Part shown: piece after piece, positions 26,021 to 37,606 of the stretch
How positions within the stretch are numbered: the stretch's first letter is position 1
Layout of the letters: every line of letters starts with the position of its first letter
NCBI GenBank assembly: GCA_024138025.1
Contig: JAMXBD010000024.1
Span: 124,001 to 188,000 of the forward strand
DNA length: 64,000 nucleotides
Source: Combretum micranthum
Lineage: Eukaryota > Streptophyta > Magnoliopsida > Myrtales > Combretaceae
Direction: 5' to 3'
The notes under the pieces: generated by a model
What the model was told of the DNA's origin: nothing
The model's input: only the letters and a program-made list of their open reading frames with translations
Databases searched by the model: none
Made by a program: the position numbers and the translations under genes

Positions 26021-29000
26021 TTAAAGACCCGCTGCCTCCCAAATATACCTTTATCCCACCAAAGGCATACTCGATAATGATATGCAACTCACTACGTGAT
26101 ATGCATGTACAATTTATTCATATAATCAGGGTATATTAATTAGATAACTTAAAAGTGACCATACAATTTTCAGACAGTCCAAATCTATACTAGCTCGTAC
26201 AAGATTATTGCAACAAAGCTTGCCTCGATATACTTATCGTTCACTCATGCAAGTTTAGATCACCATTCAATCACAATTTTATCTTTTCCTAAGTCTAATG
26301 CCACTACTACTACAAGCACATCCAAAAGCATAATTAATTAGAAATGAACTCACTTGTCCATGTAGTGAAAATCCACTAGTCATAATAGTCTTCGGGAAGT
26401 GGTAACCCGTCCTCCAATTCACCTAGTACAAAGAATACCCTCAATGAGTATCTCTTATGAAGTTCTATTAAACTTAACAATTTTATTTACTAAGTCGTCA
26501 ATTTCCGTCTAGGTTGAATCCTTAACTTAAAAAGGTCATATCTAACTCATTTTAACTCGGAATTTAACTTATAATATACCGATTTGTACTACTTCGAAAG
26601 AGCTATCTATTTCAAAAGTTAATTCAAACATTTAAGGTCATTTAGGGTCGGAAACATACTGAACAGTAGGGTTGCGAAAATTCCAAGATTTGAGCCTTTG
26701 TGGAAAAATTGCCATAGCTACTCTATTTAACTACTTAGACCAATTTATTTAGTCCTAAGCTTGCAAGGAGATTATCAACAACAAAATTAAGAGTTACACA
26801 CTTATCTAATACCAAACATAAAGTTCAAATGAAACTTCTAAGAATCCATTTTCATAAATCCGAAATTTACAAGTTGAAACTCATTGTTTTGTTTTGAGTA
26901 ATTCCTTTGCTAAAACTTACTTAGTTTCAATGAAAATAATTTTCCTATATTATATATTATCAAAGAATTCCATTTTCAATATAAAATACTGTTTTGAGAT
27001 CAAAAAGAAGGTTTAAAAATTGGTCTCCCCATAATTACGAATTTCCTCTTTGAAGTTTACAATGAAGACAAGACCTAAATTTTGTCTTTTACAAAACACT
27101 TGATTTAAGCAATACCTTTTAGGAAAACTCATTTAAACTTATGAAAATTCATTCCTTAAGATATCTATACCAAGAGCCCTTTATATTTTTGTCTAAATCT
27201 TCATTTTAAAGTTGATGATGGGTTCCAAAAATGGGTCTTGGTCTAGATCCGAATTTTCATAAATTTATTTTGGACATATCTCTTGAGAAAATTCATCAAA
27301 ACTCATGAAAAACAACCCATTACATATTATATCTAAGAACCCTTCATTTCTTGAATAAAATCCTCATTTTTGAGTTGGAAAACATGTTTTTATTTTGGTC
27401 TTTGTCTTGATCCGAAAATAAATTTTTGTTTTTGAAAATAAACTTTGAAAATCAACTTTGATTCTTGTAAGATGAAGTCTTGATGATATACATCCATCAA
27501 ACCTTCATTTTCTTAACAAAAACTTCCATTTTAAGACTTGGAAGGGGTTTTTAAATGGTGCCTTGACAAGTTACGAATTTTACTTTTTCATTCAACTTGA
27601 ATCTAAGATCTACTAAATACAACCATGAAACATAAGAAAAACTTAGTAGTAGGCCTTAAACTTCTAGATCTACACATAAACATAACTAAAGCTTGGTAAA
27701 ACTCTAGATCTACAAGTTATCACAAAAAGAAGATAAACAAGCCTTCCATATAACAAAAATACTAAGAACAAAAGAGATCATCATCTAGAGGAGTGTTTCA
27801 ATTCTTGGCATCATCATCCATAGCTTTTAAGCTTGTGGAATGTCCTTTGATGCATGAAACATCCATGGTATCATCCTAGAACATCTTATAAGAGCAAAAA
27901 GGGAAAGATTACCTCAAATATTTGCAAGAAAATATGTGGAGCAAGAAATAAAAATGGTGGCAGCTTGTTTGTGAAGAAGACAAGCCAAGAAGAAGAGAAA
28001 AGAGAGGGAAAAAGAGAGAGGAAAAATATAGGGTTTAAAGTGAAAGAGGGAAGGAATGAGATGTTTAAATAGAGATAAAGTGTGTTAAATAATGATAAAA
28101 AAATAAAACAATGCAGCTATACAAGGGGGCTGGCGTGATTTCTGAGGGGGTAGGGGGTGGTTTGATGATTGAAATTGTAATTTTGAAAGTGTAACTTGTA
28201 GCTTCCATTTCTAACTAAAAGAACTTTTAAAATATCAAATAAATAATTAAAAATAATGAAAAGTGGCTAATTTATGGGGAATGGGCAGCTGCAATTTTGG
28301 GAAATGGAAGTGTAAGAAAAAGCAAAAGAAGACACAATAATGTGTAGTAATGATAATGTATGTGTACTTGAGATATGGGTTGAAAAGTGGCTTTTTGAAT
28401 AAGAAAATATATAAAATAAATTAAGAAAAATATTTTTATTTAAGTGGCAGAATTTTTATGATTTAAATAAAATAATCAATTAAATTATTTTTAGAAATTT
28501 AACAATTAAGTTACCGGTAAGAGTAAAATAAGCTTATATGAGCTATAACTGATATTTTTAAAATCCGAAAAATTATAACTTGATATTTTTGAAATCCTTA
28601 TAAAAATATGAGTCTAAAAATATTAAAGATATATTTTTAATTTTCCGAGCCCCGGGACACGCTTTCCAAAGCAGTATCCAAACGGGTTCGAAATAAGTTG
28701 AAAATAAACCAATCTGATATTTTTAATAAATCAAATATTATTACGGACTATTCTAAATACTTTAATTATTTTTCGACTCCTCGATTTATGAACTCGGGTT
28801 TGTAGTGTAAACCCCCAAAAATTTTCATAATTCATAAAAAATAATTCTAAAAGTTTAGAATTTAAATCCCAAAAATCGACTTAAGTTAAAACCAAATTCT
28901 AAATCAAGACAAGCGCCAGAAACGAAATCCCAAAAAATCGGACCAAGTTAAAACTTAATTCCAAATAAAGATCAAAAACGAGTTTTCTCAATCTTGAGAA

Positions 29001-30005
29001 AACGAGAACCCTTGAAACAAAATAGAAAGTCCAACTACCGATTTAATCAACGTTCGTACATCAATTAAATCATCTAACCGTTTCCTAACACGCAAATCAA
29101 GACAATTATCCAAATAACGATCAACAGCAAAATCTTAAAACCTTTGATAAAATTTAGAAATCAAATTTCAAATTCTCACCAAAATTCAACTGAGTCAACT
29201 CATAACCCTAGACTCGGTTAAACGATTCCGAGAAATAAAAACAATTAAATAATCACAAATAAAATATAAAATATAAATTTCGAGCTAAAATTCTAAAACG
29301 ATCAAGACTCGAAAATTATACGATCTTACGAATATCTCGATGAAAACGGAAATCAAAACGGAACCCTAAAAGTCAACAAGCCTATAACGAACCCTAGTGT
29401 TTAAGATCCGGCAATCCCGCATTTTCAAACCCTAGAAAATGAAATTAAGTTAATGACCTAGAATAGTTTGTAATAACATAGGATAACATAAAAATATCAG
29501 ATTCGCGAATTTCGAGTGACCTTCGGACCCAAACGGGATCGGTTCTCGAAAAGCGTGCCCCGGAGCTCGGAATATTAACAATATTCCGTTTATACCAATA
29601 GACTCGTAAAAATACAAGGAATCCAAAAATATCAGTTTTAGAATTTTTCGGTAGCTAAAAATTATAGATATCGCATTATTACGCGTATTTTTATTACTAC
29701 CGGTACTTTAATTGTCTAGTCTACTATTCAAAGTACTTTTCTACTATTTATTACTATTCACCTATTTCTACTTTTTCTTACACCTATTTCTTACACCTAC
29801 ATACCTATTTTCTTACTTTTTTCATTTCCAATACAACTTTAATCACATCAAACTTTACACATTACTTCTTTATTACACAAAATTAATCAAAATTGTACAA
29901 TTTGATCTTCCCCATGCTTGTACCGGCGCACTCTCTCTCTCTTCCATATCTATTTTATTTTATTTTTCTTTTATTTAATTACCTCTTAATTCCTCCACAA
30001 AATTC

Positions 30006-30013
30006 TATAAATA
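30006..30013 (+). promoter_or_regulatory. TATA box of E7
   Basis: TTCTATAAATACCACCTC context, equivalent to E2 4929-4936. Confidence 0.6.
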
Positions 30014-32401
30014 CCACCTCTCCCCTTCTCATTTCTTCACACCATTCCAAAGCAAAGAAATTATGCCAAAATCCTCTCCAAAAACTCCTCTCTATAATCT
30101 TACAAGAACTCTCTTCTTGTAAAGAGAAAACACTCTTCTTCCACTACTAAAGAAAGTTTCTTTCCAAAGCATCACTACTTACCACTACCAAAAGCCTTCA
30201 AGCAATCCTTCTTTTCTTCTAACCCATTTAGGTAATGAAGAACTCATATTCTATTCTTTTTATGTCAAGTAACCTTATATGGTTTTAATGTTGTTTCTTA
30301 GGTTGAAAAACTAAAGAAAACCACATTAAGATCATGTTCGGTTCTTGTTCATGGAACTATTTTCATATATATATAATATATATATACTTTGTCATTTATT
30401 ACTTGTTTATATTTTGATCTTGCTTATATATAAATATACATATGTTATTATATTTATTTAGAGCATATAAGCTCATTTGTTATTTATTATTTCAAGTTAT
30501 GGAATTTATTTACTTTATGTTGATATTAAGACTAGTCTTTCTAGTCTTAGACTTGTCCATATCAAGTCAAAACAATCTTTTATTTATTTTCTTTAATCTT
30601 TCGGGACTAGTCCATTCTTAGTCCCGGGATGCCTTGATAAAGCTAAGGCTCCAATACTTGATCAGGATCTCCTTGATGAAGCTAAGGTTCTCAATGCTTG
30701 ATATTTTATTTTCTTGCTCATTAATTATTTTTAGTATTTTCTTATGTCTTATTATTATATGCTCATGATACTTGCATTGCATAATGTTAATGTCTCAACT
30801 AGTCTAAAAATAGAATCTTTTTTACTAAATAAACTCAAAGCTAAGTTTCCAATTATATGATTTACCACAAAAACATGAAGTTATTATCAACACCTAGAAA
30901 TAGAATAATACAAGTTTTCTCAAGTTTTCTTAAATAACAAAGATAGTTTTACCAAGAAAACATAAATAAATATTTTCCTTGTATTTTATGGTAATCTAAG
31001 TTTCTAGAAAAGTAAATCGTTCATATTGAAAGTTTAAGACTTAATTCTTTTCTAAACTAAGGAACAAACTAGTTTTCAAAGTTAATATAAAAATCAACTC
31101 ATAAAAAAAAAAACCCACTTAGGAAAAGTAATGATTTTTTTAATTCTAAAAGAAAGAACTTGTTTTCAAAAGAATATAAATAAAGTAAGGTTAGCAATAA
31201 TGGATTTTATCAATAAAGATGATTCTTTTCAAAGAAATGAAAGAATAAGTTTTAGAAAGAAAAAGCTTATATTCATTTTCTAAAAACCATCCTAGATACA
31301 AAAATTATAAAAAGGTTTCCATCAACTTAATATACTTTTGATGAATTTGAACTTTAATCACTAGAAGGAAAATTTAATACAAGACTAAAGGATTAAGGAA
31401 AATTCAACTTGCTTTGGAAGAAGAAATGAAGAAAATAAAATAAGAATATACTCATTTGTAACAACCTAGGAAAAATATAAAGTTTCTTTAAATACTTGAA
31501 AGGAAATTTTCAAAACTAAGGTTTAAATGAATTGTTTTATGAAATAAACTGTTGAGACACTACCATTAGGATTTTTGCATATAAAGTGAGCTTACCTATA
31601 TATTCAAAGTGTTTATCAACTATATATTTATACATATATATTGTTACAAAAAGGATTTTCTTTAAAATGAAGTTGAGTTAGAAAATGGATTTTTGCAAAA
31701 GTTTAGGAAATTCGTTTTAAATCTGTACCTGACGTTTTCGGAACCCAAATGACCTTTTATGACCAAGATAAGTTTAGAAATGGATAGAACTTTTCGAATA
31801 GGTAGAAATCGGTATATTATATGCGCGATTCCGAGTTAAAATGACCAAGTTATGGCCATTTTAAGTTGGAACATTCTTCTATACGAACTTTAACGTTCTT
31901 TGACATTGTTTTGTCAAAATTCAAGAAAATCTTCAAGAAAAACTCATTATGGGTATTTTCTTTGGTTAGGTAATCCCGAGGAAGGATTCCTTTACCACGA
32001 GAACAATTACGATTAAGTGGAGTGTGGAACGACTCATCCGCTTAGAGGAATAGACGACAATGGCATTGTGAGTATTCCCCGTTATTTTTCATACTCTTGA
32101 TTGTGCTTGTAAAATTAGTTGCACTAGAATCTAAGAAAAATCAAAAGGAAGTGTATGATAATATGTTGAAAGAATACTAAGTATATCGAAACTCGATTTG
32201 TTTATAATAAAGTTGTATGTGAATTAGTATCTTGAAATGTTTGAAATTGATTGATCACTTGAAAGAATTTAAACGTAACTACTAGACTTTATAAAGAAAT
32301 TATTCATGCACTTCATATGTTGAGTCACATTGCATTCACTACTATACAATTGGTGGGACAAGTGTATAATAGTGGTGGTAGACATAACCGGTATATCATG
32401 T

Positions 32402-32540
32402 AGTGGCGAGTAGGAGCCGGTAAGAACTACTTAAATTGATGGCTAGTAGGAGCCTGTAATAACTACAAGTTTTTGATGGCTAGTAGGAGCCTGTAATAAC
32501 TACAAGTTTTTGATGGCGTATAGGAGCCGGTAAGATCTAT
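32402..32540. repeat. Minisatellite cassette, type I, in E7 (37-bp period)
   Basis: A 37-bp unit starting GATGGCTAGTAGGAGCCTG occurs twice without change (32438-32474, 32475-32511), flanked by diverged units on both sides. The identical pair shows recent slippage or unequal exchange. Confidence 0.85.
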
Positions 32541-33774
32541 AAAAGTGATTTTAAAAGTTGTGGCTGTAATTGGCCTGAATACCCAACCCCGAATGAAGGG
32601 CGTAAATTCATTCAACATATGATTCCCGAAAGTCATATGTCTTGTATGCTCACGTGGTTGTTGCATTTCATATGTTTGAATAATAAACTTGATTGATAAT
32701 TTTCCTCGAGTATGAATTTTGGGATTTACTCACTAAGCTAGTTGTAGCTTATACCCCTATAGATTTTGTTGAAACAGGTGTATTCGTGGATTAAATTTGA
32801 GGATCATGACATTAAGGAAGTCATGGACGGAAGATTAAGGATATGGAATCATACGATGAAGAAATTTTGTAAGGTTCTTTATATGCGCTAACCTATATGA
32901 TTAGGGACGTATATTTATTTGAAGATAATAGAAGAACATGACCTTAAGAATTGAAATGTGATATGCTTATGTTTATATTAAGTATTCTCTTTGCCTTGTT
33001 ACTTATTTATAATCAATGTGAATTGCGCTACTCCGATGCGTCCCCTTGTTGATGTATGCCTTGTACATAATATAAAGCTTTTGCATGACTAAGATTCATT
33101 CCTAGGCTTTAGTATTTGTACCGGACTGCCACATTTAGGGTACCCCTCGGCGTGACATGTAGGATCTAAACTAGGTTTTACTCAAGATCCGTTGACCTAA
33201 GGTCTCCGATTGACTTTCCGGCTTAAGTTTAAGGCTTAGAAAACAGGGGTTTACATAGTAAATACAGCATACAAGAAATCTAGATAAATATCTAGCTTCA
33301 ACATTATAGGAATATGATTCTTACATCATCTTAAGGGCATTCCCTCAATAAATCTCCAAAGAATAAAATATCAACTTATTCTTTCACATAAAAAAAAACA
33401 ATACTAGAACTAAAAGATTTTAAAAGAAATCTATACTAAAATCTTCAAAAAGATTTTCCCCCAAAAGCTTCTCAAAACATAATTCCAGTTATGTATATGA
33501 AGTCCTTGCAAAAGAGATATCGGTCCTATGTCAACAAAAGTCTATTGGGGTGTAAGTTCAACTTGCTTAGTGAGCAATATTCTATTAACGTACTCATATC
33601 AATAAATTCAAGCAAGTTATTAAACAAGCATATGAAATGCATCAAGCAAGTGAACAAGCAATACATAGGATCTACCGGAAACATATGCTTGAACGAATTC
33701 ACCCCTCTATTCGGGTTAGGTGTTTCGAGCTCTTTAAAACCCATCTTTGAAATCCGACGATGTTATATTTTCAG

Positions 33775-33870
33775 GCCCTAATTATCTATCTTGAAATAGT
33801 TTTTTCAGGCTCCTATCGCTCATCCTTAAATAGTTCTTTCGGGGATCCTATTGCTCATCTTGTAGACTCG
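33775..33870. repeat. Minisatellite cassette in E8
   Basis: About three units with CAGGCTCCTATCGCTCATC-like cores, perhaps a distant form of type I. Confidence 0.5.
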
Positions 33871-35689
33871 TAGTTCCCGCAAACCCCACTACTTATACTC
33901 TTGTCTCATTGAGCATAGTAGCTAATGAAATGAGACTAACTATGTGATATGTATGAATACAATTAATATAACTCGTAATATGTCATTAAGGTAATTTAAA
34001 AGTGATCATAGAATTTGCAGACATTCCAATCATGATAATAACAAAACACAATTTAATTAGCATCAATTCATGTCTCAATATGCTTAGGATACTTTCAACC
34101 AATATTATCATGCATATTCCCTTTTCATCTTTTTCCTACTTCTAGTGCATCTAGCTACAAGCACAAACAAGTGCGTAAAAGTAGGAGATAAACTCACTCG
34201 GCCATCCTTGCTAAACTTCTTTACTTGTAATAGTCCTCCGAATACGTATCCTCTAAGCTTTGTTACCTAAACGAAAGAAATATCCGAAATGAGTATTTTA
34301 TAGAAGTTCTATTTGAACTTTCTAATTCTATTCTAGTATTTGTGTTAAAATTCGGATAGAAGAAAATTCCAACTTAAAATTGACATAACTTGCTCATTTT
34401 AACTCAGAATTTCGCATATTATATGTCGTTTTCTATCTAATCGAAAAGATCTATCTATTTCTAAGGTTATTTTTTTTCATAAAAAGCCATTTGGATTTTA
34501 AAACATCACGGTACATAATAGTTACGAAATTCCCAACCCTTAAAATATGATTTCCCAAACTTTTCTTTACCCAAAAATCCCTAAAAAAATATATAGGTAT
34601 GTATATGGTTGGAAAAATACTTTTGATACATAAATAGACTCATATTTTATCCATGATTCTATTGGTGTTATCTCAACAATTATTTTTTGTAAAACAACTT
34701 GTCTTATGGTTTTGAAAAATTGGACTTTGAAAATTTTCTCTTTAAGTGGTTTGAAAAAATTACAAATTTCGGGTTATTATAAATAAATGTTTTCCTTTGA
34801 TATTTTTATTTCCTATTCTTCAAAGATAAATTAATTTCCAAAAATTTGGCCCATTAAGTTATCTACCAATTTTATTTCTAATGATTGAAAGATAAGGTTT
34901 TCAACATTTTTTTTAAGTTGTTGGTGTTGTCTAATATTTGGAGTTGTGTGAAATGTATGTTTTCTTCTCATTTATATCCTTCTACTTCTTTAGAAAATAA
35001 GTTTACCCTTTTGGAAACTTCTTTTTCTTGGCAAATTTTTATTTCTCTAAGTTGGTTTCTAAAACAGTGTTACTTTTACTTTGATTTGAAAAACTTATTT
35101 TATTCTTAATATTCAAGTGATAGCATAATTTTTTTAGATAAGTTTATAAGAAAATATTTTATAATAAAGAGTTATCAACATTAGAACTTAGCAAAAATTT
35201 CATTTTAACTTTGAAAAGAGAATAACAATATTAAAATTAAGTATTGTAGAAGCTTACTTAGTAAGTAATTTTCAAAGTCTCTATGATGATCCTATTTAAG
35301 TTTTATAAAAAATATGGTTGGGTTAAAATCTTAAGTTTAATGCTAAAAATTATATATTTATGGAGTATTTAATTCCAATTTATAGAAGAAATGAGTTCCT
35401 TCTATTATTTGAAGAAATCTTTATTACTAATACCTTAAAATTTTATGATTAGCTTGTCTTTTGAAAAGAATTTATTAAAAACAATACTTAGGTCTTTTTG
35501 AAAAATCCTTTGTTAAGTGATAAGAAATTTAGTTTACTTTTCTTTATAAACAAAAGTTCTCATTTTATTTTTATTAAGACAACAACATTCTAATCATGCA
35601 TAATATGATTATGTAATAATGAAAAAGGGTAAGAATAATGCATAATAAGATAGAAAGAAATATAATAAGCAAATAAACATAATAATATG

Positions 35690-35815
35690 GTCAAGTACTG
35701 AGAACTTTAGCTCCATCAAAGTATCCCAGTCAAGTATTAAGAGCTTTAGTTTCATCAAGGTTTCCCAGTCAAGTATTGGGAACCTTAGCTTTATCAAGGC
35801 TTCTCGACTAAGAAT
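35690..35815. repeat. Three-unit 36-38-bp repeat in the E8 transcribed region
   Basis: Units of GTCAAGTATTGGGAACCTTA followed by GCTTTATCAAGG and a CCCAG link. E1 and E5 have about one unit, E3 and E7 two, E8 three, so copy number varies between LTRs. The open frame at 35609-35797 translates it. Confidence 0.75.
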
Positions 35816-35980
35816 AGACTAGTCCCAAAAGAAAAGAAAAATCATAATAATAAGATCAATAATAACAACATAATAATATAACAATAATAACACAATAATA
35901 AAATGAAATTTATTCATGAACAAGAACAAAAATGAACATAATGTTACTTCCATAACAATTATATGTTCAGGAAACACACC

Positions 35981-36009
35981 CCATGGTCATATTAAGTTAC
36001 ATGACATGG
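35981..36009 (-). other. Hairpin in the E8 leader
   Basis: CCATGGTCATATTAA pairs with TTACATGACATGG around a short loop, with small mismatches. Confidence 0.5.
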
Positions 36010-36196
36010 TAAAGAAATATATGTAGGATTTTACATAAAGTTTAATGGAGGATTTGAAAAGAGATGGATGGATAGTGTGTTTGTTATTTTTCTTGAAGAG
36101 TGGTGAATGGTAGGGAGTGTTTGAGAGAGAATTTAAGAGGAAATTTTGAGTTTTGTTAAGGTTTGAGAAGTATGTGTAAAGTGTAAAGTGAATGTG

Positions 36197-36204
36197 TATT
36201 TATA
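36197..36204 (-). promoter_or_regulatory. TATA box of E8
   Basis: TATTTATA on the plus strand, in the position equivalent to E1 and E5. Confidence 0.55.
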
Positions 36205-37058
36205 GAGTTTTAGAGTGAAAATTAAATATAATAAAATACATTGAAAAAGAATTAATTTGGAGAAGAGAGAGAGAGGCACCGGCAACATTACAGAGAGAGG
36301 GAGGGAGAGTTTTGAATAAATTTTTGTATTTTTGTAATGAAAAGTAATAATGTGTAAGGTGTAATGTGAATAAAGTTGTATTGGAAATATACAAATGTAA
36401 GAATAGCTGTGTAGATTGTAACAAGTAGGTTGTAAGAAAAAATAGAGATAGTGGAATGGTAATGAATAGTAGAAGTAGTATTATAAATAGTAGACTAGAC
36501 AAATAAAATACCGGTAGTAATAAAAATACGCGTAAACGAGCTATATTTGATATTTTTAGTTACCGAAAAATTACGAAACTGATTTTTTTGATATCCTTGT
36601 ACAATTACAAGTCTTTTGGTGTTATCAAAATATTTTTACTATTTCGGGCACTGAGGCATGTTTTTTGGGCACTGATCTTTTGTGTTCAAAATGAATCGAA
36701 TTTTGACAAATATGATCTTTTTAAGCTATCTTGTCTTATTCAGAACTATAATTTATCATTAACTTATTTCTATTATTCTCAAGTTTCGAGCGTGGGATTG
36801 TCGAAGTTAAAACTGCTAGATTGTCTTGATCTTAGTTAGCTTTTGAAACTCCGGTTTGACTAGGGTTAGGGTTTATTTCAACTTTACCCTGGAAATTGAG
36901 GGGTTTACAATCAATGATTTCACTCTAAATTGCCTTGAAAAGCCTCAACTCGAAAATCAAACTCTAAAACCCTACCTTCAAGAATTTAACTTTGATTTTA
37001 ACTTTTTTTCCTAGTGATTTGAGTGTAATTGTTGATTTTGATAGCTTATTTGAGCTCC

Positions 37059-37066
37059 TATTTATA
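37059..37066 (-). promoter_or_regulatory. Possible TATA box of an unidentified minus-strand unit
   Basis: CCTATTTATAGG on the plus strand, i.e. TATAAATA on the minus strand, with a leader-like stretch leading into the E8 insertion point about 150 bp away. The context is not that of the long-LTR family. It may belong to a host unit or another transposon. Confidence 0.3.
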
Positions 37067-37287
37067 GGAATAGAGCTCGAATTAAGATGGAAACAAATTA
37101 ATTTGCATTTCCCTAAAAGTGAAATTAGCGTTTCTTTCTTATTCATTTTAATGATGATTTTATGAACTTTTGGCAATTTCAACGAGATATTTGAGCATCT
37201 TTGACCCTATGATGCTTCCTAGAAGCTTCAATTTTCATGAATTGAGTCAAGAATCGAGTTCAATACATGTTTAGGGTTCCTATGGAA

Positions 37288-37606
37288 AAATATTCCAATA
37301 TACAACTCTGATGAAATTAATTATCAATATACCATAGTAAAATCACATTTAAAAAATAGGATATAATAATTTACACATAATCGCGGGAATAAAACATGAT
37401 ATAAAGTTTATATACCGTTGCTATATCGCGATAACTAATCGTGATATAGGAGTTAATCACATATCACGATGGCTAATCGCGGTATGAATATTTTTATTTA
37501 GGTGTAAATCACATTTTGTAAACGCGATATACAGTACATCGTATAATCTTTGTATATCCTTATTTATACACGCGATTTAGCAACTGTATATTGGTAATTA
37601 TTTTTA
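37288..37606. mobile_element. MITE-like unit with inverted ends
   Basis: The left end AATATTCCAATATACAACT and the reverse complement of the right end (AATAATTACCAATATACAGT) match at most positions. The body (about 320 bp) is AT-rich with scattered quasi-palindromic CGCGATA and ATCGCGGTAT motifs and no ORF. A TSD is not clear, so the family cannot be assigned. Confidence 0.4.

Larger units (their letters stand above)
28806..33157 (+). mobile_element. Solo LTR E7 (4352 bp), inserted in E6
   Basis: Starts TGTAAACCCCCAAAAATT and ends TACCCCTCGGCGTGACA. Flanks are TGTAG on both sides (28801-28805 and 33158-33162). Its U3 is about 0.9 kb to the TACCGGTA motif, twice as long as in E2. TATAAATA is at 30006-30013, the core block at 31795-31880, and the type I cassette at 32402-32540. 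It is the youngest layer of the deepest nest (E7 in E6 in E8). Confidence 0.9.
25219..33255 (-). mobile_element. Solo LTR E6 (about 3680 bp net), inserted in E8, interrupted by E7
   Basis: Starts TGTCACGCCCCAAAAGG and ends AACAGGGGTTTACA. Flanks are TAGTA on both sides (25214-25218 and 33256-33260). E7 sits 98 bp from the far end. E6 has its own cassette (type III, 25838-26020), a diverged core block (26518-26610), and only a weak TATA-like sequence near 28050. Confidence 0.9.
25059..36909 (-). mobile_element. LTR E8 (about 3809 bp net), 5' LTR, interrupted by E6
   Basis: The plus-strand start TATTATGCCCCAAAGGG is a mutated TGTCATGCCCC; the end is TTGAGGGGTTTACA. No TSD is found, as expected because the 25059 side adjoins the element's own leader. 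E6 (25219-33255) is inserted 160 bp from one end with TSD TAGTA. In the E8 sequence are a cassette (33775-33870), the core block (34366-34470), a three-unit 36-38-bp repeat (35690-35815), a hairpin (35981-36009), and a minus-strand TATA box (36197-36204). Confidence 0.8.

Noticed and set aside
25909..26139. ORF with repeated MGWSIRHAT-like units, resembling a repeat protein
   Set aside because: It is the translation of the type III minisatellite in E6 and has no counterpart in the other copies.
32402..32540. Regularly spaced repeats that might suggest a CRISPR array
   Set aside because: Head-to-tail 37-bp units without unique spacers, inside a plant LTR.
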